A stretch of DNA of 7,888 bases from an uncultured Microcaldota archaeon (GTDB taxonomy: Archaea > Micrarchaeota > Micrarchaeia > Anstonellales > Anstonellaceae): the NCBI GenBank assembly GCA_903923795.1, contig CAIXYX010000106.1:1-7888 (forward strand), written 5' to 3'. Shown here one piece after another: positions 1 to 5,951 of the stretch. Under the pieces are notes generated by a model. It was not told the origin of the DNA, made no database searches, and saw nothing but the letters and a program-made list of their open reading frames with translations. A program made the translations under genes and the position numbers. Each line of letters starts with the position of its first letter. Position 1 is the stretch's first letter.

Positions 1-89
1 GTCCATTTGCCGGTGAGAGCGCGTGTGAGGCTGGTCTTGCCATGGTCGACATGGCCCACCATCCCGATGTTGACTTCAGCCTGGCTCAA
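1..89 (-). CDS. eif2g: Translation initiation factor aIF2 subunit gamma, N-terminal fragment
   Basis: Only the first 29 codons lie in the window; the gene continues past position 1. Read on the minus strand from a TTG at 89-87, the protein begins MSQAEVNIGMVGHVDHGKTS. GHVDHGKTS is the P-loop (G1) of translational GTPases, and VNIGMVGHVDHGKT followed by LTRALTGKW is typical of archaeal aIF2-gamma, the GTPase subunit that brings initiator tRNA to the small ribosomal subunit. TTG is chosen because an in-frame TGA sits immediately upstream (92-90) and a GAGGG ribosome-binding site lies six bases before it. The gene sits 40 bases downstream of rps6e on the same strand, an order found in archaea, so the two are probably cotranscribed. 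aEF1-alpha or SelB is the main alternative, but the short leader, the TRALTGKW run and the S6e neighbour favour aIF2-gamma. Confidence 0.88.
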   Translation of the reverse strand, partial: MSQAEVNIGMVGHVDHGKTSLTRALTGKW

Positions 90-94
90 TCAAT

Positions 95-99
95 CCCTC
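95..99 (-). promoter_or_regulatory. Ribosome-binding site of the aIF2-gamma gene
   Basis: GAGGG on the minus strand lies six bases upstream of the TTG codon at 89. It decides the start, since the frame is closed by a stop codon directly before the TTG. Confidence 0.6.
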
Positions 100-129
100 A
101 AAATAACGGACTTCTATCCCACAAAACAT

Positions 130-531
130 CTATCTCTTCTCTTTCTCTTTCTTCGCAGTCGATGTCGGGAAAAGCTCGGCGAGCGGTTTTGTGCCTGCCG
201 TCTTTACCATGCAGTTGACCTGCATAATCTCGTCCGAGACGAGGTTTCCGCGCACGTTGCGCTTCGCCCTCTGCCCATGCGAGTGCGAGATGAATCCGGT
301 GCCGCTCGAGAGCAGCACGCCTGTCCTGCGGGGGCCGGTGACGTCATGGCGCATGGGGAAGCCCGATGTGTCGGAGCCGCCCGTGACCTTGAACACGTAG
401 CCTGCGGCGGCTACCAAGCCGCCGTCGAGCTCGTCGCCGATCTTCTTGCCGAGGAGCGAGGACAGCTTGTCTTTGGGCACTTCCGTCTGGAAGCTCTTGC
501 CTGATGTGGGCTCAGAAATAACCAATATCAT
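130..531 (-). CDS. rps6e: Small ribosomal subunit protein S6e
   Basis: A 133-residue protein matching the archaeal/eukaryotic S6e family, a structural protein of the 30S subunit with no bacterial counterpart. Family hallmarks seen are VISEPTSGKSFQ near the N-terminus, LLGKKIGDELDG (residues 26-37), GGSDTSGFPMR (51-61), the basic run HDVTGPRRTGVLLSSGTGF, and the VRGN motif (93-96) followed by SDEIMQVN. The Lys/Glu-rich end (KKEKEKR) is a plausible rRNA-contacting tail. Length is normal for archaeal S6e, which lacks the long eukaryotic extension. The ATG at 531 is preceded at eight bases by GAGAGGT, an acceptable ribosome-binding site. Forty bases downstream on the same strand is aIF2-gamma. 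The promoter is probably the TATTTAAA box read on the minus strand from 594 to 587, which would give a leader of about 34 bases. Confidence 0.96.
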   Translation of the reverse strand: MILVISEPTSGKSFQTEVPKDKLSSLLGKKIGDELDGGLVAAAGYVFKVTGGSDTSGFPMRHDVTGPRRTGVLLSSGTGFISHSHGQRAKRNVRGNLVSDEIMQVNCMVKTAGTKPLAELFPTSTAKKEKEKR

Positions 532-539
532 CTAATCGA

Positions 540-546
540 ACCTCTC
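540..546 (-). promoter_or_regulatory. Ribosome-binding site of rps6e
   Basis: GAGAGGT on the minus strand, eight bases before the ATG at 531. It contains GAGGT-like complementarity to the archaeal 16S rRNA 3' end and supports the annotated start. Confidence 0.5.
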
Positions 547-586
547 GTCATTTTGAGAATATCCGCTTTTCTTTCAGCCTCGAGAA

Positions 587-594
587 TTTAAATA
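587..594. promoter_or_regulatory. Near-palindromic TATA box between divergent genes
   Basis: TTTAAATA on the plus strand reads TATTTAAA on the minus strand, so one box could serve both directions. On the plus strand its centre lies about 26 bases before the ATG at 617, the normal archaeal TATA-to-start distance, so the small membrane protein mRNA would be leaderless. A purine-rich GAGAA lies just upstream as a possible BRE. On the minus strand it would start rps6e near 565. A second AT-rich stretch, TATATAT at 607-613, could instead act as the rps6e TATA box. Confidence 0.6.
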
Positions 595-616
595 GGTTCG
601 CGTCTCTATATATCCA

Positions 617-790
617 ATGAGCCCGAAATCAAACCCCGGCCCGCCCCTGCTCTGGCCTGCCCTCCTCGTGGGCCTCTTCGGCCTGCTGTGGCTGGCGCAA
701 GAAATCAAATGGCTGCCAAGCAGCCTGCCCTTGGGGCCGGTTTGCGTGCTGGTAACCGCATTGGCACTTGTGCGCTATGCATACGAATAA
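617..790 (+). CDS. Small two-helix membrane protein (57 aa), leaderless
   Basis: A 57-codon frame, ATG at 617 to TAA at 790. The protein starts MSPKSNPGPP. A hydrophobic segment follows (residues 11-27, with LLVGLFGLLWLA), then a short polar turn QEIKW, then a second hydrophobic segment (about 37-52, with VCVLVTALALV), and it ends RYAYE. The layout is a two-helix hairpin in the membrane. The Trp/Pro/Gly pattern of helix one is loosely like LiaI/LiaF-type (DUF5668) two-helix segments, but that is a resemblance by eye and no function can be given. Support that it is real: a TATA box centred about 26 bases upstream of the ATG with no ribosome-binding site, which fits a leaderless archaeal gene, and a clean stop before the next gene. 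It lies 67 bases before the 858 gene, and the two may be cotranscribed. Confidence 0.7.
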   Translation: MSPKSNPGPPLLWPALLVGLFGLLWLAQEIKWLPSSLPLGPVCVLVTALALVRYAYE

Positions 791-845
791 TGATATTCGA
801 GCAAAGATCAGAAACCCAAATCATGCTAGAAACCAAATCTCAAAA

Positions 846-852
846 AAGGTGA
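846..852 (+). promoter_or_regulatory. Ribosome-binding site fixing the start at 858
   Basis: AAGGTGA five bases upstream of the ATG at 858 matches the archaeal anti-Shine-Dalgarno partner (GGAGGTGA). It decides against the in-frame upstream ATGs at 768 and 777, which overlap the preceding gene and have no such site. Confidence 0.75.
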
Positions 853-857
853 ACTTT

Positions 858-1190
858 ATGCGCGCAGTCTTTGAAATCGCACTCAACAAAAAAGCCTCCC
901 TCATGGCCCTCTTGGAGGCCGACCCATACGGCGAGAAAGAGGTCGCTCCATACGAGAAGATGAGCTTCGCCAGAAACGGCTACAAGGTGAAGGACGGCTC
1001 ATCCATCGACGAGGACCGCGAGAAGCTCTACCTCGTGCTGCGCGGTTCCGACGATTACCTGCCATTTGTCAAGATGAAACTGGGCGACATGGCTGTTTTG
1101 TGCAAGCCCGAAGTCAACGAGCGCATACTCAAGAAAATCGAGGACGAGGAGAGCGGCGCCGAGCAGGGCATGGGAGCCATATTCGGATAA
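858..1190 (+). CDS. Conserved-looking acidic protein of unknown function (110 aa)
   Basis: A 110-residue soluble protein starting MRAVFEIALNKKASLMALLE. It is rich in Asp, Glu and Lys, with no signal peptide, membrane segment or metal-binding Cys/His cluster. Visible blocks are ALLEADPYGEKE near residue 20, FARNGYKVKDGSS in the middle, a probable beta strand EKLYLVLRGSDDYLPF, a helix with LCKPEVNERILKKIEDEESGAEQ, and the C-terminal tail GMGAIFG. The order strand, helix, FxRxGY loop, strand, helix suggests a small alpha/beta fold. I do not recognise the family. The short Gly-rich tail after an acidic helix could be a peptide that docks on a partner, which is inference only. The frame stays open upstream to 768, but the AAGGTGA site fixes the start at 858. 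The preceding membrane gene ends 67 bases upstream, and the ATPase gene downstream has its own promoter. Confidence 0.8.
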   Translation: MRAVFEIALNKKASLMALLEADPYGEKEVAPYEKMSFARNGYKVKDGSSIDEDREKLYLVLRGSDDYLPFVKMKLGDMAVLCKPEVNERILKKIEDEESGAEQGMGAIFG

Positions 1191-1227
1191 ACTGGGAGGG
1201 GGGAATCAGGAGTAGCGTAGAACTGAA

Positions 1228-1245
1228 GGGGGGACGCTTCCCCCC
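1228..1245. terminator. G6/C6 hairpin between the 858 gene and the ATPase gene
   Basis: GGGGGG, a six-base loop ACGCTT, then CCCCCC. It lies 38 bases after the stop at 1190 and upstream of the ATPase TATA box, so it is not in the ATPase mRNA if that transcript is leaderless. It could be the 3' end structure of the upstream transcript. The T-rich run 1267-1279 follows 21 bases later and could serve as both terminator and promoter. Confidence 0.4.
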
Positions 1246-1266
1246 TGCGGTTTCGCCGACGCCCCA

Positions 1267-1274
1267 TTTTTATA
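1267..1274 (+). promoter_or_regulatory. TATA box of the Mg2+ ATPase gene
   Basis: TTTTTATA within ATTTTTATACTTTTG. Its centre is about 26 bases upstream of the ATG at 1297, so the start codon is at or next to the predicted transcription start. No ribosome-binding site precedes the ATG, which agrees with a leaderless mRNA. Confidence 0.65.
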
Positions 1275-1296
1275 CTTTTGCAGCCGCTAACTTGCG

Positions 1297-3861
1297 ATGC
1301 TGGTAAAGAAAGATATTGCCCTCTTCAAGCCATGGGCGGCCTCCACAGACGAAGTTATTGAAAAACTCGAGTCTCCCCCCGGCGGTTTGTCAGAAAACGA
1401 GGCCGAGCGCCGCCAAACGATTTTCGGCAAAAACGAGCTGGCTGCCAAGAAGAAGCGCTCTCTAGTTCTCACCTATCTCTCCTATTTCCTCAATCCATTG
1501 GTCCTCCTCCTCCTCACCGTCGGCACCGCCTCCTATGTCATCGACCCCGCCACCAACCTCATCAGCGCGTGCGTCATCTTCTTCATGGTCTTTGTCGCCG
1601 TCACATTAAGCTTTTACCAGGAGTACAAAGCCAAAGACGCGGCCGACAAATTAAGGAAGATGATACGAAACACCGCCACCGTGATGCGCGGGGCATCAGA
1701 GAGGGAAGTGCCGCTCAAATTCCTCGTGCCAGGCGACAGAGTGCGTCTTTCAGCCGGAGATTTGGTGCCGGCAGACTGCCGCGTCCTCTCGTGCAAGGAC
1801 TTTTTCGTCAACCAGGCCTCGCTCACCGGCGAGTCATTGCCTGTCGAGAAAACCCTAAGTCCTCTCAAAGAGACAGCAGGCACATCAGAGCAGACCAACA
1901 TCCTCTTCTTCGGCTCCTCGGTGGTGTCCGGCACGGCGGAAGCGGTGGTGGTGCGCACCGGCCTCTTCACCCAGTTCGGCGAGCTCTCAAGGCGCCTCTC
2001 ATTGAGCGGAGTCGAGACTGCGTTCGACCGCGGCATCAAAGACTATTCCATGCTCATGATAAAGTTCGTCGTGGTGCTGGTGTTCATCATCTTCCTCATC
2101 AACGCCGCGCTCAAAAACGACATTGTCAGCGCCCTCCTCTTCTCGCTTGCCGTCGCAGTCGGCCTCACGCCCGAGATGCTCCCCGTCATGGTCACAGCCA
2201 ACCTGTCGCAGGGCGCGACGAACATGGCCAAAAAAGGCGTCATAGTCAAGCGTTTGCCCTCTATCCAAAACTTGGGCGCCATGGACGTCTTCTGCACAGA
2301 CAAGACAGGCACGCTCACCGAGGACAAAATCGAGCTCGTGCGCCATGTGAACATCATGGGCGATGAGGACGACAAAGTGCTGCAGCTGGCCTTCCTCAAC
2401 AGTCTTTATCAGACAGGCTTGCGCAACCCGCTCGACATCGCCATCATGCAGCATGACACCGCATCCGTGGCCACCTCCATCTCCGGCTATCGAAAAATAG
2501 ATGAAATTCCCTTCGACTTCGTGCGCAGGCGCATGAGTGTGGTGGTGGCGCGCGAGGGCGAGCGGCACGTGTTTCTCACCAAAGGCGCGCCCGAATCGGT
2601 CTTCCCGTTCTGCACGCACGTCACGCGCAAGGGCAAGAAAATCCTTTTCAAGGAGAAAGACCTCGCGGCCGCAAAGAAGCTCTACGAGGAATTGAGCGCG
2701 GACGGTTATAGGGTGCTGGCCCTCTCCTCAAAGCAAGTGGGCGATGAGAAGAAAGCGTATTCAGTCACCGATGAAAACCACTTGTGCTTCGAGGGCTTCC
2801 TCGCATTCCTCGACCCTCCGAAAAAGACGGCGCTCGCCAGCCTCTCCGAACTGATGAAGCGCCACATCGAGGTCAAGATTCTCTCCGGCGACAACGAATG
2901 GGTCAATGCCAAGATAGCAAAAGAGGTCGGCCTCACAATAAAAGGCATCATAACCGGCAACCAGATAGACGCAGCATCTGACGAATCATTGCAGGTGCTC
3001 GTCGAGCAGAACACCATCTTCGCAAGGGTCTCGCCGATTCAAAAAGAGCGTGTCATCCTCGCGTTACAGCGCAACAAGCATGTTGTCGGCTATCTGGGGG
3101 ACGGCATCAATGATTCTCTTGCCCTAAAAACCTCGGATGTCGGCATCTCGGTCAACACCGCTGTCGACGTCGCCAAAGAGACTGCCGACATCATCCTTTT
3201 GCGCAAAAGCTTGCATGTGCTCTACGAGGGCGTGGATGAGGGCAGGCGCACATTCTCCAACATCATGAAATATCTCAAGATGGGCTCGTCATCCAACTTC
3301 GGCAACATGTTCTCGGTTGTCGGCGCCTCCATATTCCTCCCATTCCTGCCCATGCTGCCCCTGCAACTCATCCTCAACAACTTCCTCTATGACATGAGCC
3401 AGCTCGGAATTCCGGCCGACAATGTGGATCCAGAAGATTTGCTAAAGCCCGCCAAATGGTCGATGGACACCATCAAGAATTTCGTCATCTACATCGGCCC
3501 CATCTCGAGCATCTTCGACTACCTCACATTCGGAGTGATGCTCTTCATCTTCCACGCGCCTGCCGCCATTTTCCAGGCCGGCTGGTTCATCGAGTCGAAT
3601 ATGAGCCAGACATTCATCATCCACATCATCCGCACGAACAAGATACCTTTCCTCGAGAGCAGACCGAGCAGGCGTCTGCTCATGCTCAGCCTCATCATCG
3701 TGTCTATCTCATTCGCCATCATCCTCACGCCCTTGCGCCACTTCTTCGGCTTCGGCGAGCTGCCGCTGGAGTATTTCCCGATTCTCTTCGGCATGATAAT
3801 CGCCTATCTGTGCCTGACGCAGTTCATCAAGATGCAGCTCATCAAGAGGAAGATAATCTAG
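1297..3861 (+). CDS. mgtA: Mg2+-importing P-type ATPase (MgtA/MgtB type, P3B)
   Basis: An 854-residue P-type ATPase that would carry Mg2+ into the cell across the cytoplasmic membrane at the cost of ATP. Motifs seen are the actuator loop LTGES (176-180), the membrane-4 signature TPEMLP (291-296), the phosphorylation motif DKTGTLT with Asp335, the nucleotide-site KGAPE (429-433), SGDN (530-533, where most family members have TGD), and the hinge GDGIND (601-606). VGLTPEMLPVMVTANLSQGA, SSSNFGNMFSV (around 664-674) and LYDMSQLGIP are MgtA/MgtB hallmarks rather than Ca2+, heavy-metal or H+ pump features. Hydrophobic helices fall at about 56-82, 88-108, 252-272, 273-300, three or four more between 670 and 760, 794-814 and 827-845. 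That fits the ten-helix plan. The protein is slightly shorter than bacterial MgtA (near 900), mainly at the N-terminus. The start is set by the TATA box 26 bases upstream. Transcription is monocistronic, with a T-rich tract just after the stop. Confidence 0.95.
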   Translation: MLVKKDIALFKPWAASTDEVIEKLESPPGGLSENEAERRQTIFGKNELAAKKKRSLVLTYLSYFLNPLVLLLLTVGTASYVIDPATNLISACVIFFMVFVAVTLSFYQEYKAKDAADKLRKMIRNTATVMRGASEREVPLKFLVPGDRVRLSAGDLVPADCRVLSCKDFFVNQASLTGESLPVEKTLSPLKETAGTSEQTNILFFGSSVVSGTAEAVVVRTGLFTQFGELSRRLSLSGVETAFDRGIKDYSMLMIKFVVVLVFIIFLINAALKNDIVSALLFSLAVAVGLTPEMLPVMVTANLSQGATNMAKKGVIVKRLPSIQNLGAMDVFCTDKTGTLTEDKIELVRHVNIMGDEDDKVLQLAFLNSLYQTGLRNPLDIAIMQHDTASVATSISGYRKIDEIPFDFVRRRMSVVVAREGERHVFLTKGAPESVFPFCTHVTRKGKKILFKEKDLAAAKKLYEELSADGYRVLALSSKQVGDEKKAYSVTDENHLCFEGFLAFLDPPKKTALASLSELMKRHIEVKILSGDNEWVNAKIAKEVGLTIKGIITGNQIDAASDESLQVLVEQNTIFARVSPIQKERVILALQRNKHVVGYLGDGINDSLALKTSDVGISVNTAVDVAKETADIILLRKSLHVLYEGVDEGRRTFSNIMKYLKMGSSSNFGNMFSVVGASIFLPFLPMLPLQLILNNFLYDMSQLGIPADNVDPEDLLKPAKWSMDTIKNFVIYIGPISSIFDYLTFGVMLFIFHAPAAIFQAGWFIESNMSQTFIIHIIRTNKIPFLESRPSRRLLMLSLIIVSISFAIILTPLRHFFGFGELPLEYFPILFGMIIAYLCLTQFIKMQLIKRKII

Positions 3862-3882
3862 CCTGTCGCTCAGGCCTAATCG

Positions 3883-3894
3883 TTTTCTTTCTTT
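3883..3894 (+). terminator. T-rich terminator after the Mg2+ ATPase gene
   Basis: TTTTCTTTCTTT starts 21 bases after the stop codon. Archaeal RNA polymerase terminates at such T-rich non-template tracts without needing a hairpin. Confidence 0.5.
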
Positions 3895-3908
3895 GAACCC
3901 GAGGGCAT

Positions 3909-3949
3909 CGCCAACTTAGGGGTTGGCGAATTGCGGCCTCGAGGCCGCA
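3909..3949. repeat. Two adjacent GC-rich inverted repeats in a convergent intergenic region
   Basis: The first is CGCCAAC (3909-3915) pairing with GTTGGCG (3922-3928) around loop TTAGGG. The second is a perfect 18-base palindrome at 3932-3949 (TGCGGCCTC followed by GAGGCCGCA). Both lie between the convergent ATPase and synthetase genes. They could be RNA hairpins at transcript ends or a palindromic protein-binding site. No ribosome-binding site or open frame is associated with them. Confidence 0.75.
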
Positions 3950-3952
3950 GGT

Positions 3953-3977
3953 TTTCTTTCTTTTCAAAAGAAAGAAA
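3953..3977. terminator. Polypyrimidine/polypurine inverted repeat, probable bidirectional terminator
   Basis: TTTCTTTCTTTT (3953-3964) and AAAAGAAAGAAA (3966-3977) are perfect 12-base inverted repeats around a single C. Each strand therefore presents a T-rich tract to transcription coming from its side. It lies nine bases beyond the minus-strand synthetase stop and would end that transcript, as well as any read-through from the ATPase gene. Confidence 0.6.
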
Positions 3978-3986
3978 GGGGCTCCA

Positions 3987-4850
3987 TCAGTCCGTCCGTC
4001 TCTCTTGTTTCATCCCCTTCATCCATTCTGCCACTCTCACTTCCAGCTTCGGCACCCTGCCCTCTCTCATCAGTTTTCTCATCATGATGTGCAAGTGGCT
4101 CCCATACTGCATCGCTTTCTTCGGTCTCTCAACCGCCATCTTCGGAACGCCAAGCGCGGCCGCCATTTCCCGCAGCACCGGCTTTTTCGCCACGCCGTCA
4201 TCAAGCCTCTCCTCAATCGTCAGTTTCGTCACGGCTGAAATTAACTCTTCGTCCAGAAACGGGAAACGAGGTTCGACATCAAACAACGAGCAAACCGCCC
4301 GCGTCCTCGCCAAGTCCCGATTCGGCAAAGTGCGAAGCTCTTCGGCCAATATCGCCTTCAAATCCATTCCTTTCTCGTGCGCCTGATAATATTTCGAATA
4401 GCCGATGAACAATTCTTCCGCCCCCGAACCCATGAGCAGAACCGTGCAGCCTTTTCTCTTGGCCTCACGCGCACACACCATCACTCCAATCATCAGTTCC
4501 AAATCCACTATGCTGCCGGGCATCAGTTTGTAGCAGGTGTTGAAATCCTCCACCATCTGCGCAGGGGTGAGAATCACGGTGTCGAGCGGCCTCTTCAAAG
4601 CTTTTGCCACTTCTTTTGCCACAACCAAATCCGGGCTGCCGGCAACGCCCATGCTGATTAAGCACACTTTGGTTTTCTCGCCCGTCACAGTAGCGATGGT
4701 CGAGCTATCCAAACCTCCAGAAAAGGCGACGGCAGTCTTTGCATTTGCCGATAGTGTTCGCCATATGGCCTGCCGCAATATGTCGGCAAGGGCAGCATAT
4801 TGTTTTTTTGCCATATTTATCAAAATCTCGATTTCTTTTTGCCGACCCAT
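3987..4850 (-). CDS. Asparagine-synthetase-type PP-loop ligase lacking the glutaminase domain
   Basis: A 287-residue protein made only of the synthetase half of asparagine synthetase B. Seen are the PP-loop SGGLDSS (44-50), which binds ATP pyrophosphate, GSGAEELFIGY (141-151, family form SGEGADELFGGY), EPRFPFLD (193-200, family form EVRxPFLD) and KKPVLREMA (222-230), which supplies catalytic Lys and Arg. The family adenylates a carboxylate, usually Asp, and transfers nitrogen. The N-terminal Cys1 glutaminase is absent, so it would need free ammonia, a separate glutaminase or a different acceptor. The substrate cannot be read from the sequence. The ATG at 4850 is chosen for the perfect GGAGGT ten bases upstream. 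An ATG at 4814 is a weaker alternative with no such site. A longer frame to 4937 would run into the divergent lipoprotein gene. The intergenic gap is 44 bases. Confidence 0.85.
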   Translation of the reverse strand: MGRQKEIEILINMAKKQYAALADILRQAIWRTLSANAKTAVAFSGGLDSSTIATVTGEKTKVCLISMGVAGSPDLVVAKEVAKALKRPLDTVILTPAQMVEDFNTCYKLMPGSIVDLELMIGVMVCAREAKRKGCTVLLMGSGAEELFIGYSKYYQAHEKGMDLKAILAEELRTLPNRDLARTRAVCSLFDVEPRFPFLDEELISAVTKLTIEERLDDGVAKKPVLREMAAALGVPKMAVERPKKAMQYGSHLHIMMRKLMREGRVPKLEVRVAEWMKGMKQERRTD

Positions 4851-4854
4851 ATCT

Positions 4855-4894
4855 TTAATTACCTCCACCCCGAAACGCCCAATCAGGTGATATC
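4855..4894 (+). promoter_or_regulatory. Promoter and ribosome-binding site of lipoprotein gene A
   Basis: TATA-like TTAATTA (4855-4861) has its centre 37 bases before the GTG at 4895. The predicted transcription start, about 26 bases downstream, falls at the ribosome-binding site AGGTGAT (4885-4891), which ends three bases before the GTG. The arrangement recurs almost base for base before gene B and in modified form before gene C, which strengthens both the promoter and the GTG start. Confidence 0.7.
4861..4893 (-). promoter_or_regulatory. Leader and possible promoter of the synthetase gene
   Basis: Reading the minus strand, GATATC (4893-4888) is a possible weak TATA box. About 26 bases on, the start would fall near 4866, where the ribosome-binding site GGAGGT (4866-4861) begins, ten bases before the ATG at 4850. 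The ribosome-binding site is clear; the TATA call is tentative. The region overlaps the plus-strand lipoprotein promoter. Confidence 0.4.
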
Positions 4895-5791
4895 GTGCGT
4901 ATGGTATGGATGTTTCTCGCGCTCGTTTTGACTGCACTGCTGCTGGCCGGCTGCACGCAGAACAACACAGGTCATTCAGATAACAATTCCGCGCCCATAC
5001 CGAACGCGCCCGCCACCCCCGGCAACATCACGCCGCCCGGCACACCGCACTCTCCTGCCATAAACACAAGCGCTCCAATCGCCCCCATCGCCCATATTGT
5101 AAACACATCTTCCTCAGCGTCTGGCAATCCGGGCAATTCCGGCAACATCACTCCGCCCCGCACCCCCGGCTCAGTCACGCCTCCGGCCGGTGATGCCGCC
5201 GCCAGGGCCGAGCTCATCCGCATCGCTTCCCAGATGAGTTCCATCTCATGGAAAGCGGATTATTCAATGGAATCATTGCTCAACGGGACCTCTGGCCCAC
5301 GCATGAACCTGAGCATGTATTATGACGGCGGAAACCACTCGCGTTTCGATATGAACAGCGTTCAGATGAATACGCGTATCATCAACACCAACACCGGTCC
5401 CGGTGTCGGCACGAGCGTCATCTGCCACGGCCAGGCGCTCAATTGGACCTGCATGCAGGTCAATGCTTCCATCAGCAATATCTTCAATATCTTCATTGCT
5501 CCTGACAAAGCGGCCAATTACACTGTCACGGCGCTCCCATCCCGTACAATCGCGGGCATATCCGCCTCGTGTTTCAATATCACCAAAATGAGCAGCCCGC
5601 CCTGGGCATGGGCAGCCGAATGCTATTCGCCAAGCGGCCCCGTCCTCTTCCAGCAGACCTATATGCAGTCTGGAATCATGACGCAGTCGACGTCTATAAC
5701 CGCTCTCTTTGTATCAAACTCGGTCTCGGCTTCCGACTTCGTCCCGCCCGCCACACCTACTGTCTTGAACAACACCCGCCAGAGCGGGTAG
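4895..5791 (+). CDS. Surface lipoprotein A of a tandem paralogous family (298 aa)
   Basis: The first of three tandem paralogues. An N-terminal hydrophobic segment ends in lipobox LLAGC with Cys20, so the mature protein is probably lipid-anchored outside the cytoplasmic membrane. Residues 21-104 are a low-complexity Pro/Thr/Asn/Ser/Gly linker, the longest of the three, with NITPPGTP and NITPPRTP as an internal repeat. The ectodomain begins at AELIR (105). It has SWKADYSME, a YYDGG..SRFDM block, NWTC (183-186), LPSRTIAG (214-221), SCFNIT (225-230) and a C-terminal DFVPPATP. Cysteines 177, 186, 226 and 243 are conserved in all three copies and may form two disulfides. Sequons NWT and NIT are also conserved. 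The YDGG-x-R-x-D strand pattern recalls LolA-like lipid-binding folds, by eye only. No enzymatic motif is visible. GTG is chosen over the internal ATGs because of the conserved upstream cassette. Confidence 0.85.
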   Translation: MRMVWMFLALVLTALLLAGCTQNNTGHSDNNSAPIPNAPATPGNITPPGTPHSPAINTSAPIAPIAHIVNTSSSASGNPGNSGNITPPRTPGSVTPPAGDAAARAELIRIASQMSSISWKADYSMESLLNGTSGPRMNLSMYYDGGNHSRFDMNSVQMNTRIINTNTGPGVGTSVICHGQALNWTCMQVNASISNIFNIFIAPDKAANYTVTALPSRTIAGISASCFNITKMSSPPWAWAAECYSPSGPVLFQQTYMQSGIMTQSTSITALFVSNSVSASDFVPPATPTVLNNTRQSG

Positions 5792-5816
5792 CGGGCCGAA
5801 TAATCTTTTGTTTTTT
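5775..5816 (+). terminator. Hairpin plus T-tract after lipoprotein gene A
   Basis: CCCGC (5775-5779), loop CAGA and GCGGG (5784-5788) form a small hairpin just at the stop codon. The tract TTTTGTTTTTT (5806-5816) follows 17 bases later. The T-tract is the likelier archaeal terminator; the hairpin may be incidental. Confidence 0.5.
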
Positions 5817-5854
5817 CATTCTCATCTTTCGCATCGCTAAAACCAGAATCCCGG

Positions 5855-5900
5855 ATTCCCTCTCCCAACTGCGGTATCCCCCTTTAGAATTCCCTCTCCC
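5855..5900. repeat. Short direct repeat ahead of lipoprotein gene B
   Basis: ATTCCCTCTCCC occurs at 5855-5866 and again at 5889-5900, 34 bases apart. The second copy abuts the promoter cassette of gene B, where that cassette stops resembling the start of the synthetase gene. It may mark a duplication join. Confidence 0.55.
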
Positions 5901-5911
5901 GACCCATATCT

Positions 5912-5951
5912 TTAATTACCTCCGCCCCGAAACGCCCGATTAGGTGATTTT
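5912..5951 (+). promoter_or_regulatory. Promoter and ribosome-binding site of lipoprotein gene B
   Basis: TTAATTA (5912-5918) is centred 37 bases before the GTG at 5952, and AGGTGAT (5942-5948) is the ribosome-binding site. The stretch from 5901 to 5951 differs from the gene A cassette at only a few positions. Confidence 0.7.

Noticed and set aside
823..852. Nine-codon frame MLETKSQKR ending in TGA inside the ribosome-binding site of the 858 gene
   Set aside because: A leader-peptide layout is tempting, but there is no ribosome-binding site, no regulatory codon run and no attenuator structure. Chance is enough.
768..857. Upstream in-frame start for the 110-residue gene
   Set aside because: The added 30 residues overlap the end of the membrane protein gene, have no ribosome-binding site and look like translated spacer. 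AAGGTGA sits at the right distance before 858.
1569..2619. Long open frames in other frames and on the opposite strand across the ATPase gene
   Set aside because: Their translations are His/Arg-rich and match no fold. They are shadows of a strongly biased coding frame with all P-type ATPase motifs in order.
3932..3977. Palindromes considered as the inverted ends of a mobile element or a CRISPR repeat
   Set aside because: There is no transposase, no target-site duplication, no regularly spaced copies and no spacers. A terminator or dispersed structural element fits better.
4851..4937. A longer start for the synthetase gene, adding 29 residues
   Set aside because: It would overlap the start and promoter of lipoprotein A and lacks a ribosome-binding site. 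The ATG at 4850 has a perfect GGAGGT, and the extra residues are not part of the synthetase fold.
5792..5911. Searched for a small gene or RNA between lipoproteins A and B
   Set aside because: Only a T-rich terminator and a 12-base direct repeat are visible, with no start codon and ribosome-binding site pair opening a meaningful frame.
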